The notes: a model not told the origin generated them from the sequence alone. A stretch of 64,000 bases of DNA from an uncultured Bacteroidota bacterium (GCA_902793295.1 CADBDA010000013.1:61786-125785), one strand, 5' to 3'; positions 24,606-33,346 are shown, counted from the stretch's first letter. Made by a program: numbers and translations.

Positions 24606-25973
24606 TTATTCTTCACACACTTTCGGGTTGGCGATGCTTAATGTGTTGGTTGGCTGTTTTATCGAACATACAAATGTGTCTGAACAGACTTTAAAGGGCC
24701 ATTGCTCTTGTTTGACCATCAAACAGGGTGTAATTCCAATAATGGTATCCGCATCCATACATGCTGTTGCTGTATTGATAGGCTGTGTGTAAAAAACGGC
24801 ATGGGTCGGATCGTTGTTGTCAACCCCTATGCTCAGGTAATTGTTTTGATAATTGTATTGGTCAAGGGACTGAAACGTGATGGCGTCCGAATAGTGCATC
24901 GGAATGGCATTCGAACCGTGGTGAATGGTGGCGATGATGCTGCCCATGCCATTGTAAGGGAATCCCGAAAGGCGGCCGTTCATGAGAAGGACAAAATCAT
25001 CGGTCTTAGCGTAGTATTTGAGATCTTCCACATCCAGACTGTCCATACCTGTGTTTGCAACTAGAGCGTAAGCCATGAATGTGGATCCGACTGTCAGTGT
25101 CGACATGTCGTATTCGTAGAGTATGATACCGTTGTAATTGGTATTTTCATCTTTTGACTGGAAAGCCATTGCCACAGTATTTTTGTACATGTGTGTGATG
25201 GCGAATTTGTCGGTATTTCTTGAATAGGGGCCCCATGTGGGGTACGATAGCATCCAAACATTGTTTTGTGGTCCCGCCGCGGGGAAAAGGTTTGAAGACT
25301 TATAGTGGATACGATACGTCTCCATGTCGGGGTAAACAGAGGAAGTGCTTACCGTAATGACATAGTCGTCTGTAATACAGATGCGTTTGATGTCTTCGCC
25401 CGAATTGTAGGCTGTTACGCCGATGGTGTAGTTCCAATTGGATGGTGTGGCTGCATGTGTGATGTCGATAGTGCAGCCGCTACGATTGTTGGCGCCGTCT
25501 TTTACGGTCCCCACCACGACAATGTGCTTGTTTCCATTTTCTGTGAAAACGGCGATGTTGTGTAGCGTGTCCACTTTCTCCTTGTTGCAGGTGAAGTAGT
25601 CATAAATGTTGTAGGATATATTCGAGCTTATCAAATCGGCAGTGCTAAAATAGCCCCATACACCCAAACAGCCATTGCTTTTGTTGATGCCGCAAAAATA
25701 GACAGTGTCATCGTAAATTGTAAAGTCACGGACATATATCTGGGGGTCGATTTCGCTGCAAACCACTGTCATCGACGCATCGGCAAAGGCAAAATAATGT
25801 GATGTGGCAGTTTCGACATAGCTTATCGTTCCGGGAAAGACATAATCTTTAACAATGGTTTTCTGGATTGGAGCAGGAAACTGTGCTCTGGTCAGAGCTG
25901 TTTGTCCGAAAGCAAGATTGGAGAGAACTGTCAGAAAACAAGCATAAAATAAAATTAATACATTTCTTTTCAT
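24606..25973 (-). CDS. Secreted protein of unknown function
   Basis: This 455-residue protein has a signal peptide (MKRNVLILFYACFLTVLSNLAFGQ) and a beta-rich body with repeated motifs such as 'YVRDFTIYDDTVYFCGIN', 'NIAVFTENGNKHIVVVGTVKD' and 'ICITDDYVITVSTSSVYPDM'. These suggest a propeller-like repeat fold, but I cannot name it. It has no recognisable T9SS tail, although its operon partner at 23146 does. The pair could be surface proteins made together. Confidence 0.75.
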   Translation of the reverse strand: MKRNVLILFYACFLTVLSNLAFGQTALTRAQFPAPIQKTIVKDYVFPGTISYVETATSHYFAFADASMTVVCSEIDPQIYVRDFTIYDDTVYFCGINKSNGCLGVWGYFSTADLISSNISYNIYDYFTCNKEKVDTLHNIAVFTENGNKHIVVVGTVKDGANNRSGCTIDITHAATPSNWNYTIGVTAYNSGEDIKRICITDDYVITVSTSSVYPDMETYRIHYKSSNLFPAAGPQNNVWMLSYPTWGPYSRNTDKFAITHMYKNTVAMAFQSKDENTNYNGIILYEYDMSTLTVGSTFMAYALVANTGMDSLDVEDLKYYAKTDDFVLLMNGRLSGFPYNGMGSIIATIHHGSNAIPMHYSDAITFQSLDQYNYQNNYLSIGVDNNDPTHAVFYTQPINTATACMDADTIIGITPCLMVKQEQWPFKVCSDTFVCSIKQPTNTLSIANPKVCEE

Positions 25974-26101
25974 TTTTAGGGGTATTTACTGTTTTATAAT
26001 ATGTCGTCAGAACGATATAAGAAAAGAAAGTATAGGGGAGTTTTGATTGTAAGATGCAGTTATTTAGTTTTTAAAAAAAAATCAGTTTGTCTTTTCTCCT
26101 T

Positions 26102-26110
26102 GCAAATATA
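26102..26110 (-). promoter_or_regulatory. -7 box (TATATTTGC) of the secreted-protein pair
   Basis: TATATTTGC on the minus strand, 128 bases before the start at 25973. Confidence 0.6.
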
Positions 26111-26127
26111 TAAATTATTTTGAAATA

Positions 26128-26166
26128 ATAAAAAAAAAGTCTGTCACCATACGATGACAGACTTTT
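26128..26166 (-). terminator. Terminator after the peptidase gene at 26198
   Basis: A 12-bp stem (26135-26146 with 26155-26166) with an 8-base loop runs into a T-tract on the minus strand. Confidence 0.85.
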
Positions 26167-26197
26167 ATGCTTTTGTCGTGATTGGAACGACTGTAGT

Positions 26198-27460
26198 TTA
26201 TTTCTTTTTGCCTTTCTTGCCGGTGTTGGCGTTGCTGTTGTCCTCAATGCCGAGCTTGGCCTTGATGGCGGCGGGGATGGCATCCTTGTGGACGACGATG
26301 TTCATGGTCTTGTAGCGGACGAAGGCCTTGCTGGCATAGAACATGCCGTGGTAGTCGCCATAGTCGCCCCAGCTGTTTTTCACCATGTAGTATTCGTTGC
26401 CCATCTGGTCGGTGGCTTTGCCGTAGATCAGCATGCCGTGGTCGTCGGTGGTCTCCCAGTTGTCGTAGGCTTCCTGACGCTCGTCCTGGCTCACCCAACG
26501 CTGCGGGGTGGGGTGCTTGGCGGCTTCATCTTCGATGTCTTTGGCGCTCATGCCGCTCCATTTGGCCTGGTCGCTGCCAATGCTGCTCTTGGCCTCGGTG
26601 GCGGGAAGCACACAGAATCCTTTGCGGACTCCCAGACGGAAACCTTTCTCGCTGACGTCGCTGCCCCATGCAATGGGATAGCCGTTGTCGATAGCATAGT
26701 CGAAAATCTCCATGAATTCATCCAGCGGCACATTGTAGCTCTGGCCCCAACGCCAGTTGTCCTGGATTTCGAGGACGAATTTCTCGTAGAAGGGATGGTG
26801 GGTGAAGCTGGTGATGCTGACATAGTCGTCGGCATTCAGACCGGTGCTCTCATAGAAGCTCTTCGGAGTGTATTTCTTGCCGTTGTAGGTGAACTCCTTG
26901 GGGCAGGTGCCGAGATAGATGTCGTGGACGGCCTGGATGGCTTTGAGGCAGAGAAGCTCGTTGTCGCTGCCACGCTGCAGTTTGCCGAGTTTGCCTTTGG
27001 CAATGGCTTCGACCATGACGTCGGTCAGTGCGCTGAGCTCGCTGTGGTCGCTGAGGCTGTCACCATAGGCGGCACCGGGACGCATCTCGCTTTCGGGAAC
27101 GAGACCGAAGGTCTTCATGCCGTAAATGACATCGTTGAAAGCACCGCCTTGGCTGAAGCTGACGTCACCGTGGGTACGGATGGCTGCCATGGCACGGTCG
27201 CGGTAGGTGTTGCTGACAAGGAACATTTCGCTGAAATCGTATTCGGGCTTGCCCATGCGGAGCAGCTCGGCTTCGATGAAGGCGAGACCGCTGTAGCACC
27301 AGCACGTGCCGGCTTTGTTCTGGTTCTTGACGGAGGTGACGGGCAGCTCTTTGGTGATGTTGAACTTGTAGCCCTCGTCATCTTTGTTTTCGTCCGCTTT
27401 CTGAGCGAAAACGGTGGCGCTGATAGCTATTGCGCCGAGGATAGCAAATACTTTTTTCAT
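26198..27460 (-). CDS. Secreted papain-like cysteine peptidase (C1 family)
   Basis: This 420-residue protein has a signal peptide (MKKVFAILGAIAISATVFAQ) and is likely periplasmic or secreted. It shows the papain-type catalytic stretch NKAGTCWCYSGLAFIEAE with Cys53, a His-containing 'TTDDHGMLIYGKA' and the Asn motif 'VKNSWGDYG'. It is related to bleomycin-hydrolase-like aminopeptidases, in which the C-terminus limits access to the active site. The C-terminus here is a Lys/Gly-rich tail. The frame is open to 27751, but ATG 27460 gives the signal peptide and lies 46 bases after a promoter box. The 475-residue protein at 31809 is a second member of this class. Confidence 0.9.
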   Translation of the reverse strand: MKKVFAILGAIAISATVFAQKADENKDDEGYKFNITKELPVTSVKNQNKAGTCWCYSGLAFIEAELLRMGKPEYDFSEMFLVSNTYRDRAMAAIRTHGDVSFSQGGAFNDVIYGMKTFGLVPESEMRPGAAYGDSLSDHSELSALTDVMVEAIAKGKLGKLQRGSDNELLCLKAIQAVHDIYLGTCPKEFTYNGKKYTPKSFYESTGLNADDYVSITSFTHHPFYEKFVLEIQDNWRWGQSYNVPLDEFMEIFDYAIDNGYPIAWGSDVSEKGFRLGVRKGFCVLPATEAKSSIGSDQAKWSGMSAKDIEDEAAKHPTPQRWVSQDERQEAYDNWETTDDHGMLIYGKATDQMGNEYYMVKNSWGDYGDYHGMFYASKAFVRYKTMNIVVHKDAIPAAIKAKLGIEDNSNANTGKKGKKK

Positions 27461-27505
27461 TGATTTGTAATTATTTAATATTTGTTTGTATGCTTTTATT
27501 GCTGT

Positions 27506-27514
27506 GCAAAGATA
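27506..27514 (-). promoter_or_regulatory. -7 box (TATCTTTGC) of the peptidase gene at 26198
   Basis: TATCTTTGC on the minus strand, 46 bases before ATG 27460. It confirms that the longer open frame to 27751 is not used. Confidence 0.7.
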
Positions 27515-27585
27515 ATAATTTTTTTTAATTTGCGACGATTTGTTTGAAAGGGGGGTGGATGTCGGATTCCGATGGGTATTATTTG

Positions 27586-27628
27586 AAAAAAAAAGCGCCC
27601 CGCTCAGAAAAGAAGTGTGGGACGCTTT
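27586..27628 (-). terminator. Terminator upstream of the peptidase promoter
   Basis: On the minus strand AAAGCGTCCC (27619-27628) and GGGGCGCTTT (27592-27601) form a 10-bp stem with one G-U pair, followed by eight or nine T. It ends a minus-strand transcript, probably that of the flavodoxin gene. Confidence 0.75.
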
Positions 27629-27883
27629 GGAAAAGGGGAGTCGAATAGTCGTCATTTGACTTCGACAATGTGATATTTGCGGCTGCCGGGACCAATTTTC
27701 TCGATGTGGTCCAATCGTGTGTTTGCCGTGCTTTCCCTCAATGCGGTTCACAAGGCCTGTCGGTACCTGCCGGCAGGCCCTATGGATGCTTCGGTTAGCG
27801 TTTTGATGAGGAATTTATTGGTCTGAAGGTGGCAGTGTACGTTTGGCCGAAGTGCCATCCTTCTTTTAGCGGATGCTTTCAAT

Positions 27884-28495
27884 TCATTTCTGAACTTTGG
27901 CTTTGCCGCTGCGCACTTCGTGACCGTAGATGTCAAAACCTTTGGTGACATTGGCGGCGGGGAAGGCTTTCTTCACGTCACTGACGCAGTTGGCCAGGCC
28001 ACTGCCTTCGTGGGTGGTGAAGGGGATGACGGTCTTGCCGGTCAGGTCGATGTCGCGGAACATGGTGAACATCACCTGGGGATAGGTGCCCCACCACACC
28101 GGTCCGCCAATGAAGACGGTGTCGTACGGGCTGAGGTCGGGCGCGTTGCCTTCGTAGGGCGGCAGCTTGCCTGCGGCGGCTTCTTTCTTGGCCAGGTCGA
28201 TGAGCGGCATATAGGCCATGCCGTCGTATTTGTGGGTGACGATCTCGAATTGGTCGGCGCCCGTGAATTCGCTGATGTAGTCGGCCACGATTTTGGTGTT
28301 GCCTACTTCAATGTTGCCTACGCTGTAGTTGTCGCCCGCATGGGAAAAGAAAATGACGATAGCTTTCATGTTTTTATTGCTGTTTGATTGTTTGACTTGG
28401 TTGTTGTTGCTGTCGGTGTCGCTGCTGTTCTGGCCGTTGCAGGCGCCAATGCCCATGGCGGTCATCAAGGCGAGCAGAATGGTCTTGAATTTCAT
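27884..28495 (-). CDS. Flavodoxin-family lipoprotein
   Basis: An FMN-binding, flavodoxin-like protein of 203 residues with a lipoprotein signal (MKFKTILLALMTAMGIGAC, Cys19) and a Ser/Asn-rich linker before the flavodoxin fold. FMN-contact motifs are 'IVIFFSHAGDNYSVGN' at the first phosphate loop, 'VFIGGPVWWGTYPQ' and 'IPFTTHEGSGLAN'. It matches the flavodoxin_4 type rather than classic electron-carrier flavodoxins. The frame runs to 28687, but ATG 28495 gives the lipoprotein signal, and a promoter box lies 47 bases upstream. Its reductase partner is unknown. Confidence 0.88.
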   Translation of the reverse strand: MKFKTILLALMTAMGIGACNGQNSSDTDSNNNQVKQSNSNKNMKAIVIFFSHAGDNYSVGNIEVGNTKIVADYISEFTGADQFEIVTHKYDGMAYMPLIDLAKKEAAAGKLPPYEGNAPDLSPYDTVFIGGPVWWGTYPQVMFTMFRDIDLTGKTVIPFTTHEGSGLANCVSDVKKAFPAANVTKGFDIYGHEVRSGKAKVQK

Positions 28496-28541
28496 TGTGC
28501 TGTAGTGGTTTGTGTGAATTGTTCTGCGTTGGAATCGTTTT

Positions 28542-28550
28542 GCAAAAGTA
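28542..28550 (-). promoter_or_regulatory. -7 box (TACTTTTGC) of the flavodoxin gene
   Basis: TACTTTTGC on the minus strand, 47 bases before ATG 28495. Confidence 0.65.
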
Positions 28551-28703
28551 CGACAAAAGTGTCGGATTGAAGGGGGGCGCACTGCCGCTCTTTGTTCACT
28601 TTTTGCCGTCGTCGGATATGAAGGGGGACAAAAGTGGCGGGTTGGGTACAATTTTTTCCGACACGAGCCGTTACGTTGGGCGTACATAATAAAATTTACT
28701 GCT

Positions 28704-30011
28704 ATGAGTCAAAACAACCATATCACGTATAATGCCACAATCCCTGTGCTGCTGCTGACTGGTTATCTGGGCAGCGGCAAGACGACACTCCTCAACCGCA
28801 TTCTAAACAACCGCCGTGGAATCAAATTCGCCGTCATCGTCAACGATATCGGCGAAGTGAACATCGACGCCGACCTCATCGAAAAGGGTGGGGTGGTGGG
28901 CCAGAAAGAGGACAGCCTCGTGGCCCTGCAAAATGGCTGCATCTGCTGCACCTTGAAGATGGACTTGGTTGAACAGCTGCGCGACATCACTCGCCAGCAC
29001 CGCTTCGACTATATCGTCATCGAGGCCAGCGGCATCTGCGAACCGGCGCCTATCGCTCAGACCATCTGTTCCATCCCGACCATGGGCCAGGAATACACTC
29101 GCGACGGGGTCCCTGTGGTCGACAGCATCGTCACCGTCGTCGACGCCCTCCGCATGAAGGACGAATTCGCCGGCGGCAAAAACTTGTTGCGCCCCAACCT
29201 CGACGAGGACGACATCGAGAATCTGGTCATCCGACAGATCGAATTCTGCAATATCATCCTGCTCAACAAGGCTTCGGAGGTGTCGCCCGAGGAATTGGGC
29301 CGCACCCGCGAAATCATCCGCGCCATCCAGCCCAAGGCGGAAATCATCGAGTGCGACTACTGCGATGTCGATTTCGACAAGCTGTTGCACACGCACATGT
29401 TCGATTTTGACAAGGTGGCTACCTCGGCAGCATGGATCGACGAGATTGAAAACCACCATGACGACGAGGAGGAGCATGAAGAACACGACCACCTCGACGA
29501 CGAGCTGGAGCACCACCACCATCACCACCACGACCATGATGACGACGATGACGAGGAAGAGCACCACCATCACGACGAAGCGCACGAGGGGCATGGTCAC
29601 CACCATCATCACCACCACCATGATGAGGGCGAAGCGGAGGAATATGGCATCGGCACCTTTGTCTACTACCGCCGCAAACCGATGAATATCGCCAAATTCG
29701 ACGAATTTGTGGCTCGCCATTGGCCGGCAAGCGTCATTCGTGCCAAGGGTATCTGCTGGTTCGTCTCCGAACCCGAGACGTGCTATGTCTTCGAACAGGC
29801 CGGCAAGCAGGTTTCGCTGCGCGATTCGGGCCAATGGTACGCCACCATGCCGGACGAGGAACTGTGGAACATGCTTTCGAACAATCCCGATATGCAACGC
29901 GACTGGGACGACCTCTATGGCGACCGCATGCAGAAATTGGTCTTCATCGGTCAGCACTTGGATCGTAAGGCCATCACCGAAGCGCTCGACGCTTGTCTGG
30001 TGTCGTGGTAA
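28704..30011 (+). CDS. CobW/ZNG1-family GTPase, zinc metallochaperone-like
   Basis: A G3E-family GTPase of 435 residues, thought to deliver zinc or another metal to client enzymes. It has the Walker A motif GYLGSGKTT (20-28), a metal-binding CxCC motif (GCICCTL, Cys79, 81, 82), 'IEASGICEPAPIA', and an NKAS-type guanine motif. A His/Asp/Glu-rich insert of about 60 residues (about 250-315, with runs of His) sits before the CobW C-terminal domain ('FVYYRRKPMNIAKFDEFVARHW' to 'KLVFIGQHLD'). The His-rich part probably stores or senses zinc. The Fur/P-ATPase operon is about 4 kb away. A terminator follows at 30094. Confidence 0.92.
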   Translation: MSQNNHITYNATIPVLLLTGYLGSGKTTLLNRILNNRRGIKFAVIVNDIGEVNIDADLIEKGGVVGQKEDSLVALQNGCICCTLKMDLVEQLRDITRQHRFDYIVIEASGICEPAPIAQTICSIPTMGQEYTRDGVPVVDSIVTVVDALRMKDEFAGGKNLLRPNLDEDDIENLVIRQIEFCNIILLNKASEVSPEELGRTREIIRAIQPKAEIIECDYCDVDFDKLLHTHMFDFDKVATSAAWIDEIENHHDDEEEHEEHDHLDDELEHHHHHHHDHDDDDDEEEHHHHDEAHEGHGHHHHHHHHDEGEAEEYGIGTFVYYRRKPMNIAKFDEFVARHWPASVIRAKGICWFVSEPETCYVFEQAGKQVSLRDSGQWYATMPDEELWNMLSNNPDMQRDWDDLYGDRMQKLVFIGQHLDRKAITEALDACLVSW

Positions 30012-30093
30012 GAATGCTCGGCAGCTTCGATGAAAAGGGACGATCGGTGAGGCGACATGCCTCCATCATCCTGATCATCCACTCCTAAATAAT

Positions 30094-30125
30094 AAGCCCG
30101 TACATGCACAATGCTGTACGGGCTT
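30094..30125. terminator. Terminator after the CobW gene
   Basis: AAGCCCGTACA (30094-30104) pairs with TGTACGGGCTT (30115-30125), an 11-bp stem. It also lies at the end of the convergent minus-strand gene at 30147. Confidence 0.85.
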
Positions 30126-30146
30126 TGTCGTTGTTGTCTGTCGGCG

Positions 30147-30818
30147 CTATTTCAGCAGCTTCAGCAGTTGTTTCTCCGTCGCTTCGGGCAGCAGCTGCCT
30201 GAGGTGTTGCAGCATGAGGGCGTGCGATTGCTGAGGGGTGTGCTGGCAGCTGGTTGGCCCAAGCAGACGTTCGGGGGTGGTGAGCAGCGAGAGTCCCCAT
30301 CCGTATTCCTGTCCGTGCTTGTCGCGCGGATAGACAAAGTCTTCGGTGACAATATGGCACCCCATCTGCAGCCGGGTGACGTAGGCGTCGAAACGGCCGC
30401 GCATCTTCGGACCCACCATTCCGCAGGCGGCCCGCAAATCGCGCGAAACCATGCTTCCGTATTCGCGCAGTGTGGCCAGGATGATGGCTTCCACCGTCCC
30501 GTCGGCGCTCTCCTCGTCGGGCAGCGGATAGGCATGGCGACGCCAGTTGAGGAAGTCGGGCCACCACGCCCGACTGATGAAGCCGGCCTTCGATGCGAAG
30601 AATTTGCCGTACACGCAGTCGCCTTCGGTAACCACTGGCCCTTTCCATCGCCACAACGGCCATTCCCAACCGCCGTCGGGTAGCGGCCGGTAGCGGCATT
30701 CGGCCGCCATCATCGCTTCGGCGCTGAATCCGTCAATGCCGCTTTCCAGTAGCGGCAGAAAGCCTAGGGTCCGTATGCATTCCATCAGCTCCGGACAGGA
30801 GTGTATCTCGGTGAACAT
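30147..30818 (-). CDS. AlkZ-related DNA glycosylase-like protein
   Basis: A 223-residue protein that resembles the AlkZ/YcaQ-related family, whose known members remove interstrand crosslinks or alkylated bases. Typical stretches are 'ELMECIRTLGFLPLLESGIDGF', 'WRWKGPVVTEGDCVYGKFF', 'GFISRAWWPDFLNWRR', a helix-turn-helix-like segment 'EAIILATLREYGSMVSRDL', and 'FDAYVTRLQMGCHIVTEDFVY'. The frame extends to 30932 without a plausible start; ATG 30818 begins the conserved MFTEIHSCPEL. The FMN reductase gene lies 37 bases upstream on the same strand. Enzymatic activity is not proven. Confidence 0.8.
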   Translation of the reverse strand: MFTEIHSCPELMECIRTLGFLPLLESGIDGFSAEAMMAAECRYRPLPDGGWEWPLWRWKGPVVTEGDCVYGKFFASKAGFISRAWWPDFLNWRRHAYPLPDEESADGTVEAIILATLREYGSMVSRDLRAACGMVGPKMRGRFDAYVTRLQMGCHIVTEDFVYPRDKHGQEYGWGLSLLTTPERLLGPTSCQHTPQQSHALMLQHLRQLLPEATEKQLLKLLK

Positions 30819-30855
30819 GGTGATGTGTGGTTGGCGATTTGGTGAAGGGTGTGGA

Positions 30856-31479
30856 CTATCGGATGTAGTTGGTGTAGATGGTCTCTTCCTGCTGGGGCAG
30901 TCCGTTGCGGTCTCGCTCGGCGGCAATGGCACGGATCAAAAAGGCCATGTTGCGCCCCAGTATGCGCATGTTCTGCATGCCCTCGGCGTCCTGCAGCACG
31001 TCGTCGGCCGAGCTGCCGTGAACCATATTCCAATAGCGTCCGCTGGCTATGGGCATCTGGCTGATGGTAAAATATTTGTTCAGTTGGTCGAAAGTGGCGG
31101 TGGTGCCGGCACGACGGGCGGAGCAGACGGTAGCGCCCACTTTCATGCGCTTGTCGAAATGGGTGCTGAAGAAAAGGCGGTCCAGGAAATTGGTCAGGGT
31201 GCCGTTGGCCGAAGCGTAATAGACGGGCGATCCGATCACCAGTCCGTCGGCTTGCTGCAGCGTGCTGGCGCTTTCGTTGACCAGGTCGTCAAAGACACAA
31301 TGCCCCAAGGTGGTGCACTGGTAGCATCCGATGCAGCCGCGAATGGCTTTGTTGCCTACATGGATGGTTTCGGTGGCGATGCCTTCATGTTCCAGGGTGT
31401 TGGACAGTTCTTTGAGGGCGGTGGCGGTGCAGCCGTTGGCATGGGGGCTGCCGTTGAGAAGAAGCACGGTGTGAGACAT
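30856..31479 (-). CDS. NADPH-dependent FMN reductase-like flavoprotein
   Basis: The 207-residue protein has the flavodoxin-like fold of NAD(P)H-dependent FMN reductases and iron-sulfur flavoproteins. It starts 'TVLLLNGSPHANGCTATAL' (FMN phosphate loop) and carries a cysteine motif 'IRGCIGCYQCTTLGHCVFDD' (iron-sulfur-flavoprotein type), 'DGLVIGSPVYYASANGTLTN' and 'VGATVCSARRAG'. The cysteine-rich part suggests an iron-sulfur cluster and a redox role. ATG 31479 is chosen because the longer frame to 31644 overlaps the promoter box at 31581-31589. It is followed by the AlkZ-related gene. Confidence 0.85.
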   Translation of the reverse strand: MSHTVLLLNGSPHANGCTATALKELSNTLEHEGIATETIHVGNKAIRGCIGCYQCTTLGHCVFDDLVNESASTLQQADGLVIGSPVYYASANGTLTNFLDRLFFSTHFDKRMKVGATVCSARRAGTTATFDQLNKYFTISQMPIASGRYWNMVHGSSADDVLQDAEGMQNMRILGRNMAFLIRAIAAERDRNGLPQQEETIYTNYIR

Positions 31480-31580
31480 GGCAGTTGTCGTTTTTTTGTT
31501 TGGTGGGATAATAAGGGAGTGGTTTTTAATTGTCTGTTTGTTAGTTTTGTGGATGACTCTTTGTCGTCGCAAATGCATCG

Positions 31581-31589
31581 GCAAAGATA
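31581..31589 (-). promoter_or_regulatory. -7 box (TATCTTTGC) of the FMN-reductase gene
   Basis: TATCTTTGC on the minus strand, 102 bases before ATG 31479. Confidence 0.6.
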
Positions 31590-31711
31590 AACATATTATT
31601 CCGATTCCGCCCCTACTCTTTGCGGAAAAAAACTGCAGCCGCACATACTTTTTTCGGCCTATATGTGTGTGTCAATGCCTAAACATTATTTAATAGGACG
31701 AAAAACTATTT

Positions 31712-31720
31712 TACCTTTGC
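31712..31720 (+). promoter_or_regulatory. Orphan -7 box (TACCTTTGC) facing a terminator
   Basis: TACCTTTGC matches the consensus on the plus strand, but no plus-strand gene follows before the terminator at 31752-31787. It may drive a small RNA. Confidence 0.5.
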
Positions 31721-31724
31721 CTCT

Positions 31725-31797
31725 CAGTCATTCATCATCGTTTTCAAAAGAAAGAAAGGCGTCTCGATTGTCCGAGACGCCTTTCTTGTATGGTGTT
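31725..31797 (+). ncRNA. Candidate small RNA between opposing promoter and terminator
   Basis: The -7 box at 31712-31720 would start transcription near 31727. The only downstream element is the 15-bp hairpin at 31752-31787 followed by a T-rich stretch. The product would be about 65-70 bases with no open frame. The same hairpin ends the convergent peptidase gene, so the signal could also be fortuitous. Confidence 0.3.
31752..31787. terminator. Terminator of the peptidase gene at 31809
   Basis: A perfect 15-bp stem (31752-31766 with 31773-31787) with a six-base loop. On the minus strand it is followed by a short T-rich tract, ending the bleomycin-hydrolase-like gene. Confidence 0.88.
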
Positions 31798-31808
31798 TTT
31801 TTCTGAGA

Positions 31809-33236
31809 CTATTCTTCGGGAGCGAACATGGGGTCCCAAGCGGGAAGCAGGATGGGCTTCTGGCTGAGCAGGGCGCGGATGTTGGCGGGAATGTATTGCT
31901 CCTCAAGCACCACGCGGAACATGTACTCGTTGAACCAGTCGTTGCTCATGATCAGGTTGCCCTGGTAACCGTAGTTCGGTCCCCAGCTGTTCTCAACCAT
32001 CCATTTCAGGGGTTTGCCTTCTTTGTCCAGGTCGACGGCGCAAAGGGTCATAGCGTGGCTGCTGCCGCTGGCAAAGGTGCTGACACGCTGCTTCTTGTCC
32101 ATGCCGAAAGTGGTGCCCATCAACGAACCGTAGTCGAAATTGTTGGGGTCCATGTAGCCTTTGTCACGATCCAGGAATTTTCCCACATCGCAGCTGAAAT
32201 ACATCATGGTGCTGTCCTTGATGCTGGCGATGCACATGGGGGCGATGTCCTCCATCGGCAGGTTGATGTATTTCCAGTTCTGGCCGTCGTAAACGTGGCG
32301 GTCGTATTGGATTTCGTAGACTTTATAGTATTCGCGGGTGGGGTCGTTCATCACCATATAGTATTTGGAAAAGTCCGTTTTGGCGTATTTCTCGTAGAAC
32401 GACATCGGGGTGTAGGTTTCGGTACTCACCACCTCGCCCTTGGCGTTGCGCTCGGTCCAGGTGAACTCTGCGGGGGGCTCGCCCATGGTGAGGGCCAGCA
32501 TACGGTAAATGGTGCCCAGCATCTCGGTCTTGCGGCTGTTCAGCTTGGCGGGGGTCATACCTTTCTGGGTGGCCATGTCGCGAAGCTCCAGTCCGTATTC
32601 GCGCAACTTCAGCGACAGCAGGTTGCTGATGCTGGAGGTGTTGTTGGTGTTGTAGGTCTCGGGCATCACGTCGCTCGGAACCAGACCGTATTTCTCCACC
32701 AGGTTGGCAATACCGGTGAACTGGCCACCGTCGCCGATGGGGTTCTTGAACAGCCATTCCACCTCTTGGTCGGTCATGGGTTTCTTGTAGGTGTCGATGA
32801 TGGCCTGCAGGAAGAGGTTGCTCTTCTCCAGCTGGTCGTAGAAGAAGGTGTAGGCTTGCGAGAACTGGAAGTCGGCCGGCAGGTTGTGCTGGCGGATGGC
32901 TTTGTTTCGCATCACGTTCATACCGGTGAACATCCAGCAGCGACCGCTGCTTTTCTGGTCGGTGACGGCTTTGCTCACCACTCGGTTCGAGAAGTGCGAG
33001 TCGAATTTGGTGGCGTTCTCGTAGTTCATGGCCAGTTTGGCGGGACTCTGGTTCACCATGATGTTACGCATGGCTTTGTCGCTGGCGTTGCCGCCGTACG
33101 ACTTCTTGATCTGCAGCATCATGTCGCTGGTGATGCCTCCGTTGTCGGTAGTGGCTGTCTGTTTTTTCTGAGCCATTGCGCTGCTGCCCATCAGCAGGCA
33201 TACCGCGGCGGCGAGGATGATTTGTTGTTTCTTCAT
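31809..33236 (-). CDS. pepC: Aminopeptidase C / bleomycin-hydrolase-like peptidase, secreted
   Basis: A papain-fold aminopeptidase of 475 residues with a signal peptide (MKKQQIILAAAVCLLMGSSAMA), so periplasmic rather than cytoplasmic. It carries the active-site motif SSGRCWMFTGMNVMRNKAI with catalytic Cys100, the His-containing 'FASGSSHAMTLCAVDLD' and the Asn motif 'WMVENSWGPNYG'. The C-terminus contains 'VVLEEQYIPANIRALLSQKP'. Length fits the PepC/BleO family plus a signal. The frame is open to 33314, but ATG 33236 gives the signal peptide. It has its own promoter (33311-33319), divergent from that of the peroxidase gene. Confidence 0.92.
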   Translation of the reverse strand: MKKQQIILAAAVCLLMGSSAMAQKKQTATTDNGGITSDMMLQIKKSYGGNASDKAMRNIMVNQSPAKLAMNYENATKFDSHFSNRVVSKAVTDQKSSGRCWMFTGMNVMRNKAIRQHNLPADFQFSQAYTFFYDQLEKSNLFLQAIIDTYKKPMTDQEVEWLFKNPIGDGGQFTGIANLVEKYGLVPSDVMPETYNTNNTSSISNLLSLKLREYGLELRDMATQKGMTPAKLNSRKTEMLGTIYRMLALTMGEPPAEFTWTERNAKGEVVSTETYTPMSFYEKYAKTDFSKYYMVMNDPTREYYKVYEIQYDRHVYDGQNWKYINLPMEDIAPMCIASIKDSTMMYFSCDVGKFLDRDKGYMDPNNFDYGSLMGTTFGMDKKQRVSTFASGSSHAMTLCAVDLDKEGKPLKWMVENSWGPNYGYQGNLIMSNDWFNEYMFRVVLEEQYIPANIRALLSQKPILLPAWDPMFAPEE

Positions 33237-33310
33237 TTTTTTATTTTCTTTGTTTATTATCAGTTCTCTAGAAGCACTCCTCCGATGGTGTCGGGCGCTT
33301 TTTGTGAGTT

Positions 33311-33319
33311 GCAAAGTTA
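33311..33319 (-). promoter_or_regulatory. -7 box (TAACTTTGC) of the peptidase gene at 31809
   Basis: TAACTTTGC on the minus strand, 75 bases before ATG 33236 and back-to-back with the plus-strand box at 33338-33346. Confidence 0.65.
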
Positions 33320-33337
33320 CAAAAAAAATAATATTTG

Positions 33338-33346
33338 TATTTTTGC
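33338..33346 (+). promoter_or_regulatory. -7 box (TATTTTTGC) of the glutathione-peroxidase gene
   Basis: TATTTTTGC on the plus strand, 68 bases before ATG 33414. It forms a divergent promoter pair with 33311-33319. Confidence 0.65.

Larger units (their letters stand above)
27461..27883. other. Intergenic region with terminator, promoter and possible gene remnant
   Basis: These 423 bases carry the promoter of the peptidase gene (27506-27514) and a minus-strand terminator (27586-27628). A short minus-strand frame at 27652-27741 (TTG start, ending 'HIEKIGPGSRKYHIVEVK') looks like the end of a decayed gene. An inverted repeat with AGGCCT-type arms lies near 27752-27782. I see no complete gene. 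Confidence 0.5.
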
